From Brachionus manjavacas (taxonomy: Eukaryota; Rotifera; Eurotatoria; Ploima; Brachionidae): a stretch of DNA of 64,000 bases. How positions within the stretch are numbered: the first letter of the stretch is position 1; each line of letters opens with the position of its first letter. Positions 36,301 to 45,899 of the stretch are shown here, piece after piece. The stretch is taken from positions 682,001-746,000 of the forward strand of contig JAHQIY010000013.1 of NCBI GenBank assembly GCA_019054805.1, written 5' to 3'. The position numbers and the translations under genes were made by a program. Under the pieces are notes generated by a model that saw nothing but the letters and a program-made list of their open reading frames with translations, did not search any database and was not told the DNA's origin.

Positions 36301-36823
36301 AATTCTAACTGGACTTAATCCCACGAAAGAAACACTAGGGCTGTTAAAAAATAAATTTGAATGTCATGAAACTGAGCTTTGGAAAAAATGTTAGAAAGAG
36401 CCAGCCAAAAAGTAAATCCGACACAACATATGAACTAAAATGACCATCTAATGCTTGGGCCTAAAAAAAAAAGAAGATATTTGAAACAACACTTTATAAA
36501 GCTTAATAATAAAGATTAAAGATTAAAAAGATTAAAAAGCTGGAAGAAGATTTATACCAATCTTCTGGACCCATTTTGAAAATTTTAAAAATTAATCAAA
36601 ACGGAAAAACTCAATAATCTATTAATGAGTATTTTAATGATTAAAAATTAATAAATTTTTAGCCAAAAATAATTGACCAAAATCCTAACCAGTCTTTCCA
36701 GTGTTAAATGATTTACCAAAAATTCAATTTTAAAAAGTAAAAGCCTGACAGGATTTATCATAAATAAATAAAATTATCTTTTAAGATTTCAAATCTTGAT
36801 TCAACTATATTTATAAACTTTAT
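33399..36823. repeat. 1.7-kb tandem duplication, two near-identical copies
   Basis: 33399-35110 and 35111-36823 are the same sequence with a 1712-bp period. The only differences noticed are one- or two-base changes in homopolymer lengths (for example A and T runs near 34262/35974 and 34091/35803) and a two-base GA difference near 34761/36473. The junction at 35107-35112 is CTTTATA|GAATAT. Such identity means a recent event or a collapsed/expanded assembly artefact. Confidence 0.95.
33480..33640 (+). pseudogene. MULE-like transposase remnant, duplicated at 35192-35350
   Basis: Frame with stops: KQFFDHFFKEWKNLHS, then FNRTNNVLETTNKVIK. The FNRTNN(V/A)LE motif preceded by an aromatic/Trp segment is found in the C-terminal half of MULE transposases. 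A TAG replaces the expected Trp before Phe. Present in both copies of the tandem duplication. Confidence 0.6.
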
Positions 36824-37011
36824 CGTAAATTTTTTTTAAAATAAATAATAAATTAAAAACAAAAACTTTTTTGTTTTAAATATACTTGGACGAAAACTTT
36901 AACAAAACAAACTAGAACAAATATGTTTTTGGCGCATTTCTTGATTCATTTATTTAATTTTAGAGCAAATTCAGATCTCGCAATTTCCTTAAAATAATAA
37001 TAGTCAAATCT
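36824..37011. other. Spacer between duplication and lamin-tail gene
   Basis: AT-rich, probably the 3' untranslated region of the minus-strand gene. Nothing else seen. Confidence 0.4.
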
Positions 37012-37809
37012 TTAATAATAACTATCTTTAATAATGTTTACATTGTTGTTGGTATCCAACAATATATTCCATACATCCCCGTTGAAATTTAGCATGGAAA
37101 TTACTTGTTTTATGTTTTCATCGTTCATTTGATCATTATCCATTTCGAAGTCACTTGGTGGATAGTGTTTTTTAAATGGTGAAAAGCTGCTCCATAGGGT
37201 CAAACAACTTCGCGGTTTTATATAAGCTGATTTATGGAATTTAAATTTTGCTATTTCGAATCCATTTAAATAACTAATTAGCTGGAAATTTCCTATCTTT
37301 ACTTCATAGTCAGTAGAATTCGCTAGGCGGATAAACTTTTTCTCAAAATCGTGTTCACTAATGTCTAATAAATTTTCACTGACCAGTTCAGTTTGTACGG
37401 ACACATTTGATGTTTTGCTTTTTAAAGATGCATTGTTAGCAATTAAATCGTATATTTTATGAAGATCTGTACAAATGGTCTTGAGATTTTTGGCCAATGT
37501 CGCATTCAAACTTTTGGTAGACTTACTAGCTCTGGCAACATATGTTTTCTTTGAAGCTTTTTGCCTGTTAGATTTACATGGCTGATTCAAATGAGGATTG
37601 GAAAGATCCAAAATTAAATTGTTATATTTTAAAGTGATTTCTTTTAGTTCTCTCTCTAAATTTATGTTTTGTTGAAGATGCTTGATTATCCAATTTAACT
37701 CTATTTCCTTTGAAGAACTAGTTTTAACATGATTGAATAAATCTTGGCACGAATATTCATTCATTTGACTTTGTGCTTCACAAGTTTCGACACAATCCGA
37801 CTCACTCAT
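37012..37809 (-). CDS. Lamin-tail-domain protein, 265 aa
   Basis: A single-exon minus-strand frame starting MSESDCVET. Residues 35-65 are a short helical, Glu/Leu-rich stretch (EIELNWIIKHLQQNINLERELKE), possibly a coiled coil. Residues 75-100 are Lys/Ser-rich and basic. Residues about 155-252 resemble the Ig-like lamin tail domain: IRLANSTDYEVKIGNFQLI, then FKFHKSAYIKPRSCLTLWSS, HYPPSDFEM and GDVWNILLDTNNN. No long rod domain is present, so it is not a canonical lamin. It is closer to small LTD proteins (LMNTD type) or a divergent relative. It lies 190 bp from the tandem duplication. Family call is moderate. Confidence 0.65.
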   Translation of the reverse strand: MSESDCVETCEAQSQMNEYSCQDLFNHVKTSSSKEIELNWIIKHLQQNINLERELKEITLKYNNLILDLSNPHLNQPCKSNRQKASKKTYVARASKSTKSLNATLAKNLKTICTDLHKIYDLIANNASLKSKTSNVSVQTELVSENLLDISEHDFEKKFIRLANSTDYEVKIGNFQLISYLNGFEIAKFKFHKSAYIKPRSCLTLWSSFSPFKKHYPPSDFEMDNDQMNDENIKQVISMLNFNGDVWNILLDTNNNVNIIKDSYY

Positions 37810-39165
37810 TTTTAATTTATTGCCAAATTAAAATTTTTTTTAAACAATTTAAATTTTGAGCGACCATAAGATGTTCATTTTAAAATATTCAACTTACAAA
37901 TTTTATAATCTTTAAAGTGGCAGTTTTTATTGTCTTCAATTACTTCTTTGGAAAATTGAATTTTTTTAAATTTTATTTACAATTATAAATAAATTTGTTA
38001 TCAGAATCATTTGAGTTTTTAATCGTTCTAAAAATGAATTGAAATTGATAAGAATTAAACAATGTCCTGAATAATATAGCTTATAATTCGAGATAAGGAT
38101 TAAACAACATGATCAAGTTTAAACGAGAACATGGATAATACTTGGATAATTTTATCTCAATTTTTAAACTTATTGAGATAAAATTATTGTAATGTAATTG
38201 ATATAAAGAAAGTTAATTCATTTAATGTGAAATTTAAATTAAATTCTTTATTGTTTGAAAATGTAAAAAAAAATTTAAAGAAAAATTTTTTTTAAACAGA
38301 TTCGGGTCAGATCAGAATGGATCAAAGTCCTTCTTTTCAGCCCAACGTAAATTAAATTTTGTTTTACAATTTATAAGACCAGTAAGAAAAATTATTTCTA
38401 CATTAAAATAAATAAAGTTGAGAAAAAAAAATTTTAATTTTAATTGAGCTTCTATTTAATATCGAAAACAATAATTATTTTTACGTGGCAATTTGAATTA
38501 AAGTTTAATCTAGTTACAATGAATATTTGAATTTGATATAAAAAAATTGTTATAAAATATAAATTAGAATTTTTTAGAAAAAATAAAAGCTAAAAATAAA
38601 AATAAATAAACAAGAAATTGTAGAAATTTAATAAATTATTATCTTTCGGGACTTATTTATTTTATAGAAAAATTTTTGTAGAAAAGTTTTATAGAAAAGA
38701 AAAATCATTTAATAGAAACTCATTTTATCGAAAAATATTATCGAAATTTACCTGTATTACTTATAGAAAAAGAGACATAAATATAGAAAAAAAATCATTA
38801 AAAAAAAATTTATTACAAGTGGAAGTTTTGCAGTGCAAAATTTGACAAAAAAATTTTTTCTTTAATTTTTTTTTTAACTTCTAAAAAAACAAAACTAAAT
38901 AAAAAATTAGCTATTTAACTTATTAAAATCGAAAAAATTAAAAACTTATAAAACACATAATATTGGAATTTTTTCATAAAAATGAATAAAATTCATAATT
39001 AATACCAAAATTTTTAATAAAAAATACCATAAATTTAATAAAACATCCATATATCAAATAAAAAATATATGTTTTAATGATCTTATTTGATAAAAATATT
39101 ATCAATTTTACTGATTTTGTACTTAATTGAGTAAAAGTATACTTTTTTAAATTAAACTCTAAAAA
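37810..39165. other. Intergenic, extremely AT-rich
   Basis: No gene seen. 38990-39140 is rich in AATAAAATACC-like words and may be a terminus of the dead MULE whose C-terminal piece lies at 39170-39330. Confidence 0.4.
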
Positions 39166-39169
39166 GTCT

Positions 39170-39330
39170 TCAAATTCAATCGTCTAATCTAAGAGAACTA
39201 GAAGAAAATTTCCAGGATCAAGTAGCAAGCGACAAAAAACTACTGAAAGTGTGAGTAAAATGTGCGAAACGTGTGGTAAGCCTTTACAAAAAAAATTATT
39301 TATTTTTGTCCAAAAAATAAATGTAAACAA
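39170..39330 (+). pseudogene. MULE C-terminal zinc-ribbon remnant
   Basis: Reads ...RRKFPGSSSKRQKTTESVSK, then MCETCGKPLQKK, and in a shifted frame CPKNKCK. This is the same arrangement as the C-terminus of the MULE at 48.9-51.2 kb (EEKFCDKCGAKM...CSNKC). AT-rich terminal-like sequence lies on both sides. Low certainty. Confidence 0.45.
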
Positions 39331-39819
39331 AAAAAGTAACTAGTTAAAAAAAAATTTGAGTATTTTTTTGTTCTTTTTGGTATATTTTTTTTTATTTGAT
39401 ATATTTTTATTAAATTTGGTAATAAATATATTTTTTTGTGGTTTATCTATTAAAAATGTTATGCAATATATTATTTTATTATGATTTAATAAATTTATGG
39501 TAATTTTTATTAAAACAATGATATTCGTTAACGTCCACAAGATAATTGTAAATTTAAGAAAAGTGAACTTTAATTTTAAATAATTTCTTTATCACTTGAG
39601 TTCATAAGCATTTATTATTTAATAATCGCAAAATTAATTTTTTCGAGTTTGCATTAAACACATATAAATATAACATTTAATTATTTTAAATTTTTGATAA
39701 AAACTAAGTAAACCCAAAAATGTGTTCTTTGATCGTTTCATCCATTATTTGTATATGTTTTAAATTTAAACAAAAACAACTAATTCTTGGAAATTATTTA
39801 TTCTGATATTTATTTAACT
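39331..39819. other. AT-rich spacer and FAR 3' flank
   Basis: No gene seen. It may include the right terminus of the dead MULE, and the 3' untranslated region of the reductase gene. Confidence 0.4.
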
Positions 39820-41738
39820 TTATTGCTTGATCATTGTAGAGCTAATGCGGAAAAATCTGACAAATTTTGCAGCCAAATTTAAAACTAAATACCACAGGTT
39901 TCTAGCTGGCTGCGACTTGGCAATCAATAGACGCCAAATCAAAACACCTATGATGATATTTGCCAACCATCTAATGTTTCTAAGAGTTTTTAAATGCTTC
40001 TTGGCTGCTGGCACACCATGCAAATCTTCATTTAAAAGATACTTCTTGGTGCCGATTAAATAATTTTCAATATATGTCGGCCAGTGGATTGTTCTTGGAT
40101 CAAAATAGAAAATCTTGGGAAAAAAAAATTTTTAAATTAAAAATTTTTTGTCAAATGAGCACTTTACTTGTGAATCATTTTCAAGCGAACTATTTCGCAA
40201 AGCAATTATACTTTCATAATTACATTTCAGGTCCAATTCTGTTAGATATTCAATTGATCCCAACATCTTGTGAATATTTTTATAAACATTAACCACTCTA
40301 GAAAAATAGAATAAAATTTGATATTATTGAATTAAAAATAAAGCCTTAATTTTCATATATGAAAAAAAATGTTTAATTTTCAACAAAGTGTTAGCAGACT
40401 CTTCAAATTTTGTCTCATTTACCTGGGCTTTTGTCCGATCAAAGTTAACCCCAAGTCCGACATATAAGCTGGCAGTAAATGACTTATAAAAACCCAATAG
40501 TCGTGAACTAGACTGTTTGATGTCAAAGTTAAATTAGGTCTTCTAAATGCGCCTTCAAAAGGAGTATTTTTTGAATATTGAGTGATAAAATTTTCTAAAA
40601 AAAAAAATTTCAATTCAAATTTTATATTCTATAAATCTAAATACCCATTTCGCCCCATCTAAACGGATTCAAGCCACCGGTTGTACAATTATAAATATGA
40701 ATTTTGTGTTTGTCATCGGTCAACACGTGTTTCCTCGTGTTAACCACCCTATTCCATGTAGCAGATATGAGCAAATTGACCACTATATCAACAGGAACAA
40801 TGTCCAACACAGCGTGGCCTTCTCCTTTCATTGATCTTAGATATCCTCGCCCTGCTGCTATAAAGATATCACACGGTCCACTCGATTTTTCAACCCAACC
40901 CTAGACAAAAAATTTTTTTCTTTTTCAATAAAAAATCACCAAGTGATGGATTTACGGCAAAAGGTTCTTTCCATGATGCTCCGACTGTAGACGGCCGAAC
41001 TATGACTATTGGCAAGTCACTTGCTTCTTTTTCGATTAGGGTTTCACCTATCCACTTGGTGTAAGCAAATGTGTTTGGCTTATTTTCAATTAGCTTCTTG
41101 GTTCCTAGTTTAAGCCAGTCGTCTTCCATCCATTCAAGCAGATTTAACACTTTTTGAGGCTCTACTTCACAAGGATAAATTTTCTCATCAATAAAAGACT
41201 CGTCACAGTTGGCGTAAATTGAAGAAACGTGAACAAAAGCTTCTAGGTTCTTTAATTTCCTACTCAAATCAAGCACTTGTCTCAAGCCATGGACGTTTGT
41301 TAGCAGAGAAGTCCTTGATTTTTCATATTAAGAATTTTTAAATAGATTAGGAATTTTTTTTAAATGCTACTTGATATCAAGGTCCAAATCAGCGGTTCCA
41401 GCCAGATGAAACACCAGGTTTACTCTTTCCACAAGCTCATTCAAAATATTGCTAGAAATGGCCAAATCTTTTTCTAAAATATTCCCATTGACCGGAGTCA
41501 ATCTGTCTCTAAAATTGGGGTCTTTTTTTCTTAATTTGTCAAAGACTTTACACGATGTAATCTCATTTAAACGCTCTTCAGCATTGTGGCCACTTTTTTC
41601 TCGTATGATACAATAAACTTTGCTGAGGTTATCACATGAATAGAGCAATTTTTCAATGAGTAGCTTCCCAATGAACCCAGTGGCACCAGTAATGAGAACA
41701 TTTTTTCCAGAATAAAACTCGCCAACGCTCACTGACAT
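39820..41738 (-). CDS. FAR1: Fatty acyl-CoA reductase, 525 aa
   Basis: Reduces long-chain acyl-CoA to fatty alcohol with NADPH (ether lipids, wax). The peroxisomal/ER location is from family knowledge. Six exons on the minus strand: 41738-41371, 41313-40956, 40900-40645, 40594-40423, 40297-40168 and 40113-39820. The introns (50-125 bp) have GT/AG ends and all phases agree, totalling 526 codons. Seen: Rossmann motif TGATGFIG (residues 17-24), VVFHLAG-like strand, VRPSTVGASWKEPF, VPVDIVVN, and a C-terminal sterile domain (IHWPTYIENYLIGTKKYLL, GVPAAKKHLKTLRNIRW, hydrophobic IIIGVLIWRLLIA). Unusual: where the family has the catalytic Tyr of YxxxK (NTYxYTK), this protein reads NTFAYTK, so Phe205 with Lys209 kept. 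FAR1 and FAR2 cannot be told apart. A splice acceptor lies 6 bases before ATG. Confidence 0.92.
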
Positions 41739-41744
41739 AGTCGA

Positions 41745-41753
41745 CTAAAAACC
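41745..41753 (-). promoter_or_regulatory. Splice acceptor 6 bases before the FAR start codon
   Basis: GGTTTTTAG, then TCGACT-ATG, on the minus strand. Consistent with trans-splicing or a 5' untranslated intron. Confidence 0.55.
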
Positions 41754-42950
41754 TCAATCTAAAAGGGTATGAGTGGAAAAAATCATATAATAATTATTAT
41801 TAATTTAAAAAGCAATATCTCATGATTTTTTTCCAAAGCATAAATTTCTAAAGCTAAGATATTTTATTTCTTTCTTTTCCATCTACTTCATACAGCTAAA
41901 ATAAATGGCTGAATAATTTAAAATCATTATAATAAAATTTGCGAAAAAAATTTCTTTATCAGAAAAACATAGATGAATAAAATTAAAATGGATTCATTTG
42001 TTTTCGCTTTGTCGGCTCAAATGAAATTTACCAATTTTTTTTATTTATCATTATGTCTATTAAAAGTGCATAATAATTAGACTCCTTTAAGAATTTTTAG
42101 ATGCTAAAAATTGAGTATACATTAATGACAAAATGGAATTTTTTACTTACTAAATTATTCAAAAATAAATTTTATATTATTTGCTTTTTTGAAGATAAAC
42201 TAAAAAAAATGAATTCCACGGAACTCGTGTTATAATATCAATTAAATGTAAACAAAATTATTCTTTTTTTTTGTTAAAAACATTCAAAATTGTTAATGAG
42301 ATCTTGAAGATAATGATAGATTCAAGTCAATTTTTATTATTATTTTGCTTCAATTTACGGTAATTCTGGCGATGATACAATTTTAAAGTAATTTAGTAAA
42401 AAAAATAAAAATTAAAATAAATTGAGTATAATTGGACGTTTTGTTAATTTTCTTCCGAGAGAAAATAAAAACTAAAAAATTCACTAAATAAGAATTAAGT
42501 CAATTTATAAAATTACATGCTCGTTGCTAAATAAAGAAAATCAACAAGGTGAGATCGAATTAGGAAGTCAGTCATCCAAATATATGAAAATCAACAGATG
42601 CGTATCTTTTCTAATGAAAATTAATAGCTGGGCTGCGATTGATTGACACATCTTCAAATATGAGCATTATTAGCTGGCATTTGTGAGGCTCAACTTGAAC
42701 TAAAATAGCACCCTAAGCCAAAAAAAATTTTGCAAGATTTTTTATTTTGAGAACATTTTTCACCTTATTATTTATCATTTTTTTTATTAAGTTAATTAAA
42801 AATTTTCATAGAAACTTTTATTTGGTATAATCTTCTTTTTTTTATTGACTTGCTGATTTAGCAGATGAATGTTTATTTCTTCTGAATTCTGCAGCTTTCT
42901 GAATTCATTGGTAATCTTGAATCTATCAGGTTGGAAAGTGGAATTATATA
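41754..42950. other. Intergenic, AT-rich
   Basis: No gene recognised. The last 100 bp lead into a LINE fragment. Confidence 0.4.
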
Positions 42951-42954
42951 TGCT

Positions 42955-43140
42955 GAATGAAATAATTACAGACTAAGAGGCCACACAAAGATGCTTAAAG
43001 GAGATCAAAAATTGTCCATCACGTTTCAACTTTATCACTAATAGGGTTGTAAATTACTGGAGCCGATTACCAAAGGGAGTCGTTTAAGCAGTTTCCCTTG
43101 TTCCAAGAATTAAAAAAAAATAAGTCAATGATACACAAAA
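42955..43140 (+). pseudogene. CR1-like LINE C-terminal end
   Basis: Reads NNYRLRGHTKMLKG, then, after a frame change, CPSRFNF.TNRVVNYWSRLPKG. This is the common CR1-like C-terminus (LRGHS.KL...R..FF.NRVVN.WN.LP). It faces the minus-strand fragment that begins at 43259. Confidence 0.65.
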
Positions 43141-43258
43141 TTAGATTTTATAATAAAAAGCTTAAACTTGTAAATAAAAAACTATGTTTCAGATTTTTTT
43201 ATTTTAAATTTAAATAAATCAAACAGAATATCTTTAAGTTCTTTATTCCATCATAAAA

Positions 43259-44200
43259 TTCTTAATTTTTTAGAAGATTGAGATTACAGCGCAAGAGTGT
43301 TGTTATTTCAAGATTACCGAAATATGCTAAATTAGCACATTTTGGTGTAAATGAGGATTTCTTGAATAAGATCCCCTCTTGTTCTACGGTCTTCTAAGCT
43401 CATTAAGTCCAACGCCATTAGCCTTTCTTGGTACGACTTTTCCTTCAAACTTTGGAAGAATAGCTTCGTGGCTCTTCTTTAGACTCTTTCCATAATATTT
43501 ATTTTAGCTTTCGTTGAAGGGTTCCAGATACTTACAGCGTATTCAATATGCGGTCTGACAAGCCCTATGCATAAAAGTTTAAAATTTTCTTTGTCCAAAC
43601 ATACGAATGCATTCCTGATTTGACCTAATACTCTGTTGGCTTGACGAACATTGTTTATTCCATTTAAGGTCATTAGAGATAAAAACACCAAGGTCTTTTT
43701 CTTCAACAGTTTCTTTTAGAGTTACTTTTCCATCCAAGATTGGAACTGTATATCCAGTTTTATTCCTATTTCGACCAAAATTATTTTACACTTTAAAACA
43801 TTTAGCTCAGTAGCCTTAGCCTTAGAGAAGTCAGTGTAAATGATATCGATTAAGTTTCCATTATCGACCTCATATGTTACTTTGTCAACAAACTCAATTA
43901 GATTTGTGTTGCATGATTTGCTTGGCATAAAACCATGCTGCTTCTCGTTGATTAACTTGTTCATTAAAAAGAAAGTCATGATTTCATCCCTTAAGATTTT
44001 CGCCATAACTTTACCAACTATCGATGTTAATGGGACTGGTCTGTAGTTTGAAATAACAGTTTTAGATCCACTTTTATGCAGGGGTGAAACATTAGCTAAC
44101 TTCCAACAATCAGGCAAAACACCATCAGAGTATGACTTGATAAAAATTTTTGATAAAGGTTTTGCTAGAGATGCGGCACAATTTTTAAGGACCGATGTCT
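43259..44200 (-). pseudogene. CR1-like LINE reverse transcriptase with internal deletion
   Basis: The minus strand opens with LAKPLSKIFIKSYSDGVLP, DCWKLANVSPLHKSGSKTVI, SNYRPVPLTSIVGKVMAKIL and QHGFMPSKSCNTNLIEFVD. DIIYTDFSKA then jumps directly to KATELNVLKCKIIL, so the stretch holding palm motifs including (F/Y)xDD is deleted. Downstream come KETVEEKDLGVFI, then LVRPHIEYAVSIWNPSTKAKIN and SYQERLMALDLMSLEDRRTRGDL. The 5' border abuts the RTE fragment at about 44205. Confidence 0.8.
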
Positions 44201-44206
44201 AAACAT

Positions 44207-44775
44207 CGGCCTTTACCCTTGCTTCTCCCCATGTCATTCCCATTTCGATGAGCTCTTTCGTGATTGTTGACCTCCATGTTACCTCCATGAAGGGCTCTTT
44301 TTGGTATCCGTGTTTCTTTCATTCTAAGTACATGCCCGAGTCACCGCAGTCTTTTGTTCTTAATTCATTGACTTAATGGCTCTGAATTTGTTCTTCTGTA
44401 AAGGTCAGCATTCGACAATGTCTCAGGCCAGGGTATCCCGAGAATCCTCCGCAGGCTTCCCGTGTGGAAGGTGTTAAGACTTTTCCTGTCAGATTCACAA
44501 ATCCCCCAACATTCACTTCCGTACATCAGTGTTGCTTTTACTACACCGTTGTATAGTTTAAGTTTTGTTTCCTTACTGTAGCTAATTGACTTCCATACTG
44601 ATTTGAGTCTTGCGAAGGCACTCTTTGCTTTACCAAGTCTATTCTAAATGTCTCTGTGTGTTCCCAACGTTGTACTGATTGTGCTACCTAGGTAAGTGAA
44701 TTCATTTACACACTCGATTGGTGTACCATCGATGGTGATCGGGGTATCCAATTTGGTATTTATGCAAAGGTACCT
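44207..44775 (-). pseudogene. RTE-clade LINE C-terminal fragment
   Basis: With frame changes, the minus strand reads FTYLGSTIST...GTHRDI, then TLMYGSECWGICE, LNTFHTGSLRRILGIPWPET, LSNADLYRRTNSEP, LGHVLRMKETRIPKRAL and AHRNGNDMGRSKG. This is the RTE signature (YLGS, LLYGSECW, RRIL.I.WP, GHV.RM...P). Truncated on both sides. A related scrap lies at 57445-57500. Confidence 0.8.
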
Positions 44776-45006
44776 ATAATCTTGCATTCATTAAATTATC
44801 CCTCAGTATTTCAATATTATATATTTACCAATTAAATAAAAATGATCAATAAAATATAGGTGCTTTTTTTTTTAATCATGCAATCTTCAATAAAAAGACT
44901 TTAATATCAACTTGCAGAAATAATAAATCATCCAAAATAAAAATTGATTGTGCAAAAAATGGAAAATTATTAGTTTATAATCAAAATTTTTAAATAATAT
45001 TCAAAA

Positions 45007-45394
45007 AATATTGGCATTTTGAAGTTTTTGATTGTTTTTGATGCTCAAAATGATCTAACCAACTTTTAATTATTAAATAAATTGCTTTTATTTAAAATAA
45101 AAATTGCAGAGGTATATATTTGGATTTAACATAATTCTTTAAAACTACAGATAAATTTTGCAATGTCAAAATTATTATTGCAGAGTGCACACCATCTAAA
45201 TGATACAATTTTACAAGTGAATTTTTTTGCAGACTTATGCAGAGTTTATCTCTAGATTTTACAAAGTATGTTAAATCCAAAAATGTAACTCTGCACTAAT
45301 TCTATGAAGAAATAACAATTTATTTCATATTTAAAGCTTAATTTGATCATTTTGAGCATCTAAAATTGATCATAAACTTCAAAATGCCAGAATA
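45007..45394. repeat. Nested foldback element
   Basis: Outer arms 45007-45055 and 45345-45394 are inverted (AATATTGGCATTTTGAAGTT... against AATGCCAGAATAATT reversed). An inner inverted pair runs from 45104 (ATTGCAGAGG) to 45297 (CTCTGCAC), with GGATTTAACAT near each inner end. No coding. The inner CTCTGCA/TGCAGAG words are shared with the 9025-9250 MITE. Confidence 0.75.
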
Positions 45395-45880
45395 ATTATT
45401 GAAAAAAATTTTTCAAAAAATCTTAACTAGAATATAAATAAATAACTTTAATGAGATTTTTTTATTTTGAAAAAAATTTAAAACTAAATGATATTAATAA
45501 GTCTTTTTTGTTTTCAATCTAGAAACCCTTTGGCTATTTGAGCTCCTCTTCCAATGGGCCAATTTTACCGCATTTTGTAATTAAAATAAAACTTTTTTAA
45601 TAAAAAAACTTTCAAAATAAAAATCAAATATTCATCAATATGATTGATTTTTTCTTGCCTAAAAAAAGTTAAGAAATGTCGTAATTAAAATTTTTTTTTC
45701 AATTAAAAAGATCTCATTTCACTGACTGATTGAATAATTGATTTTTTCATATTATTTTATAAATTATTTATGATAATTTGAAATTATTAAAATTTAAAAA
45801 AATAATTTTTTATTATTTTTATAATTAACCTTCCGTAAGTGCAAATTAGTAGCAAAATTATGTAGTTTTGAATGGAATTT
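45395..45880. other. RFWD3 upstream region
   Basis: AT-rich, no coding. It should include the promoter or the source of a 5' untranslated intron. No motif named. Confidence 0.4.
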
Positions 45881-45891
45881 GTATTTTTTAG
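45881..45891 (+). promoter_or_regulatory. Splice acceptor 8 bases before the RFWD3 start codon
   Basis: GTATTTTTTAG, then ACGGAATT-ATG. Same arrangement as three other genes in this window. Confidence 0.55.
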
Positions 45892-45899
45892 ACGGAATT

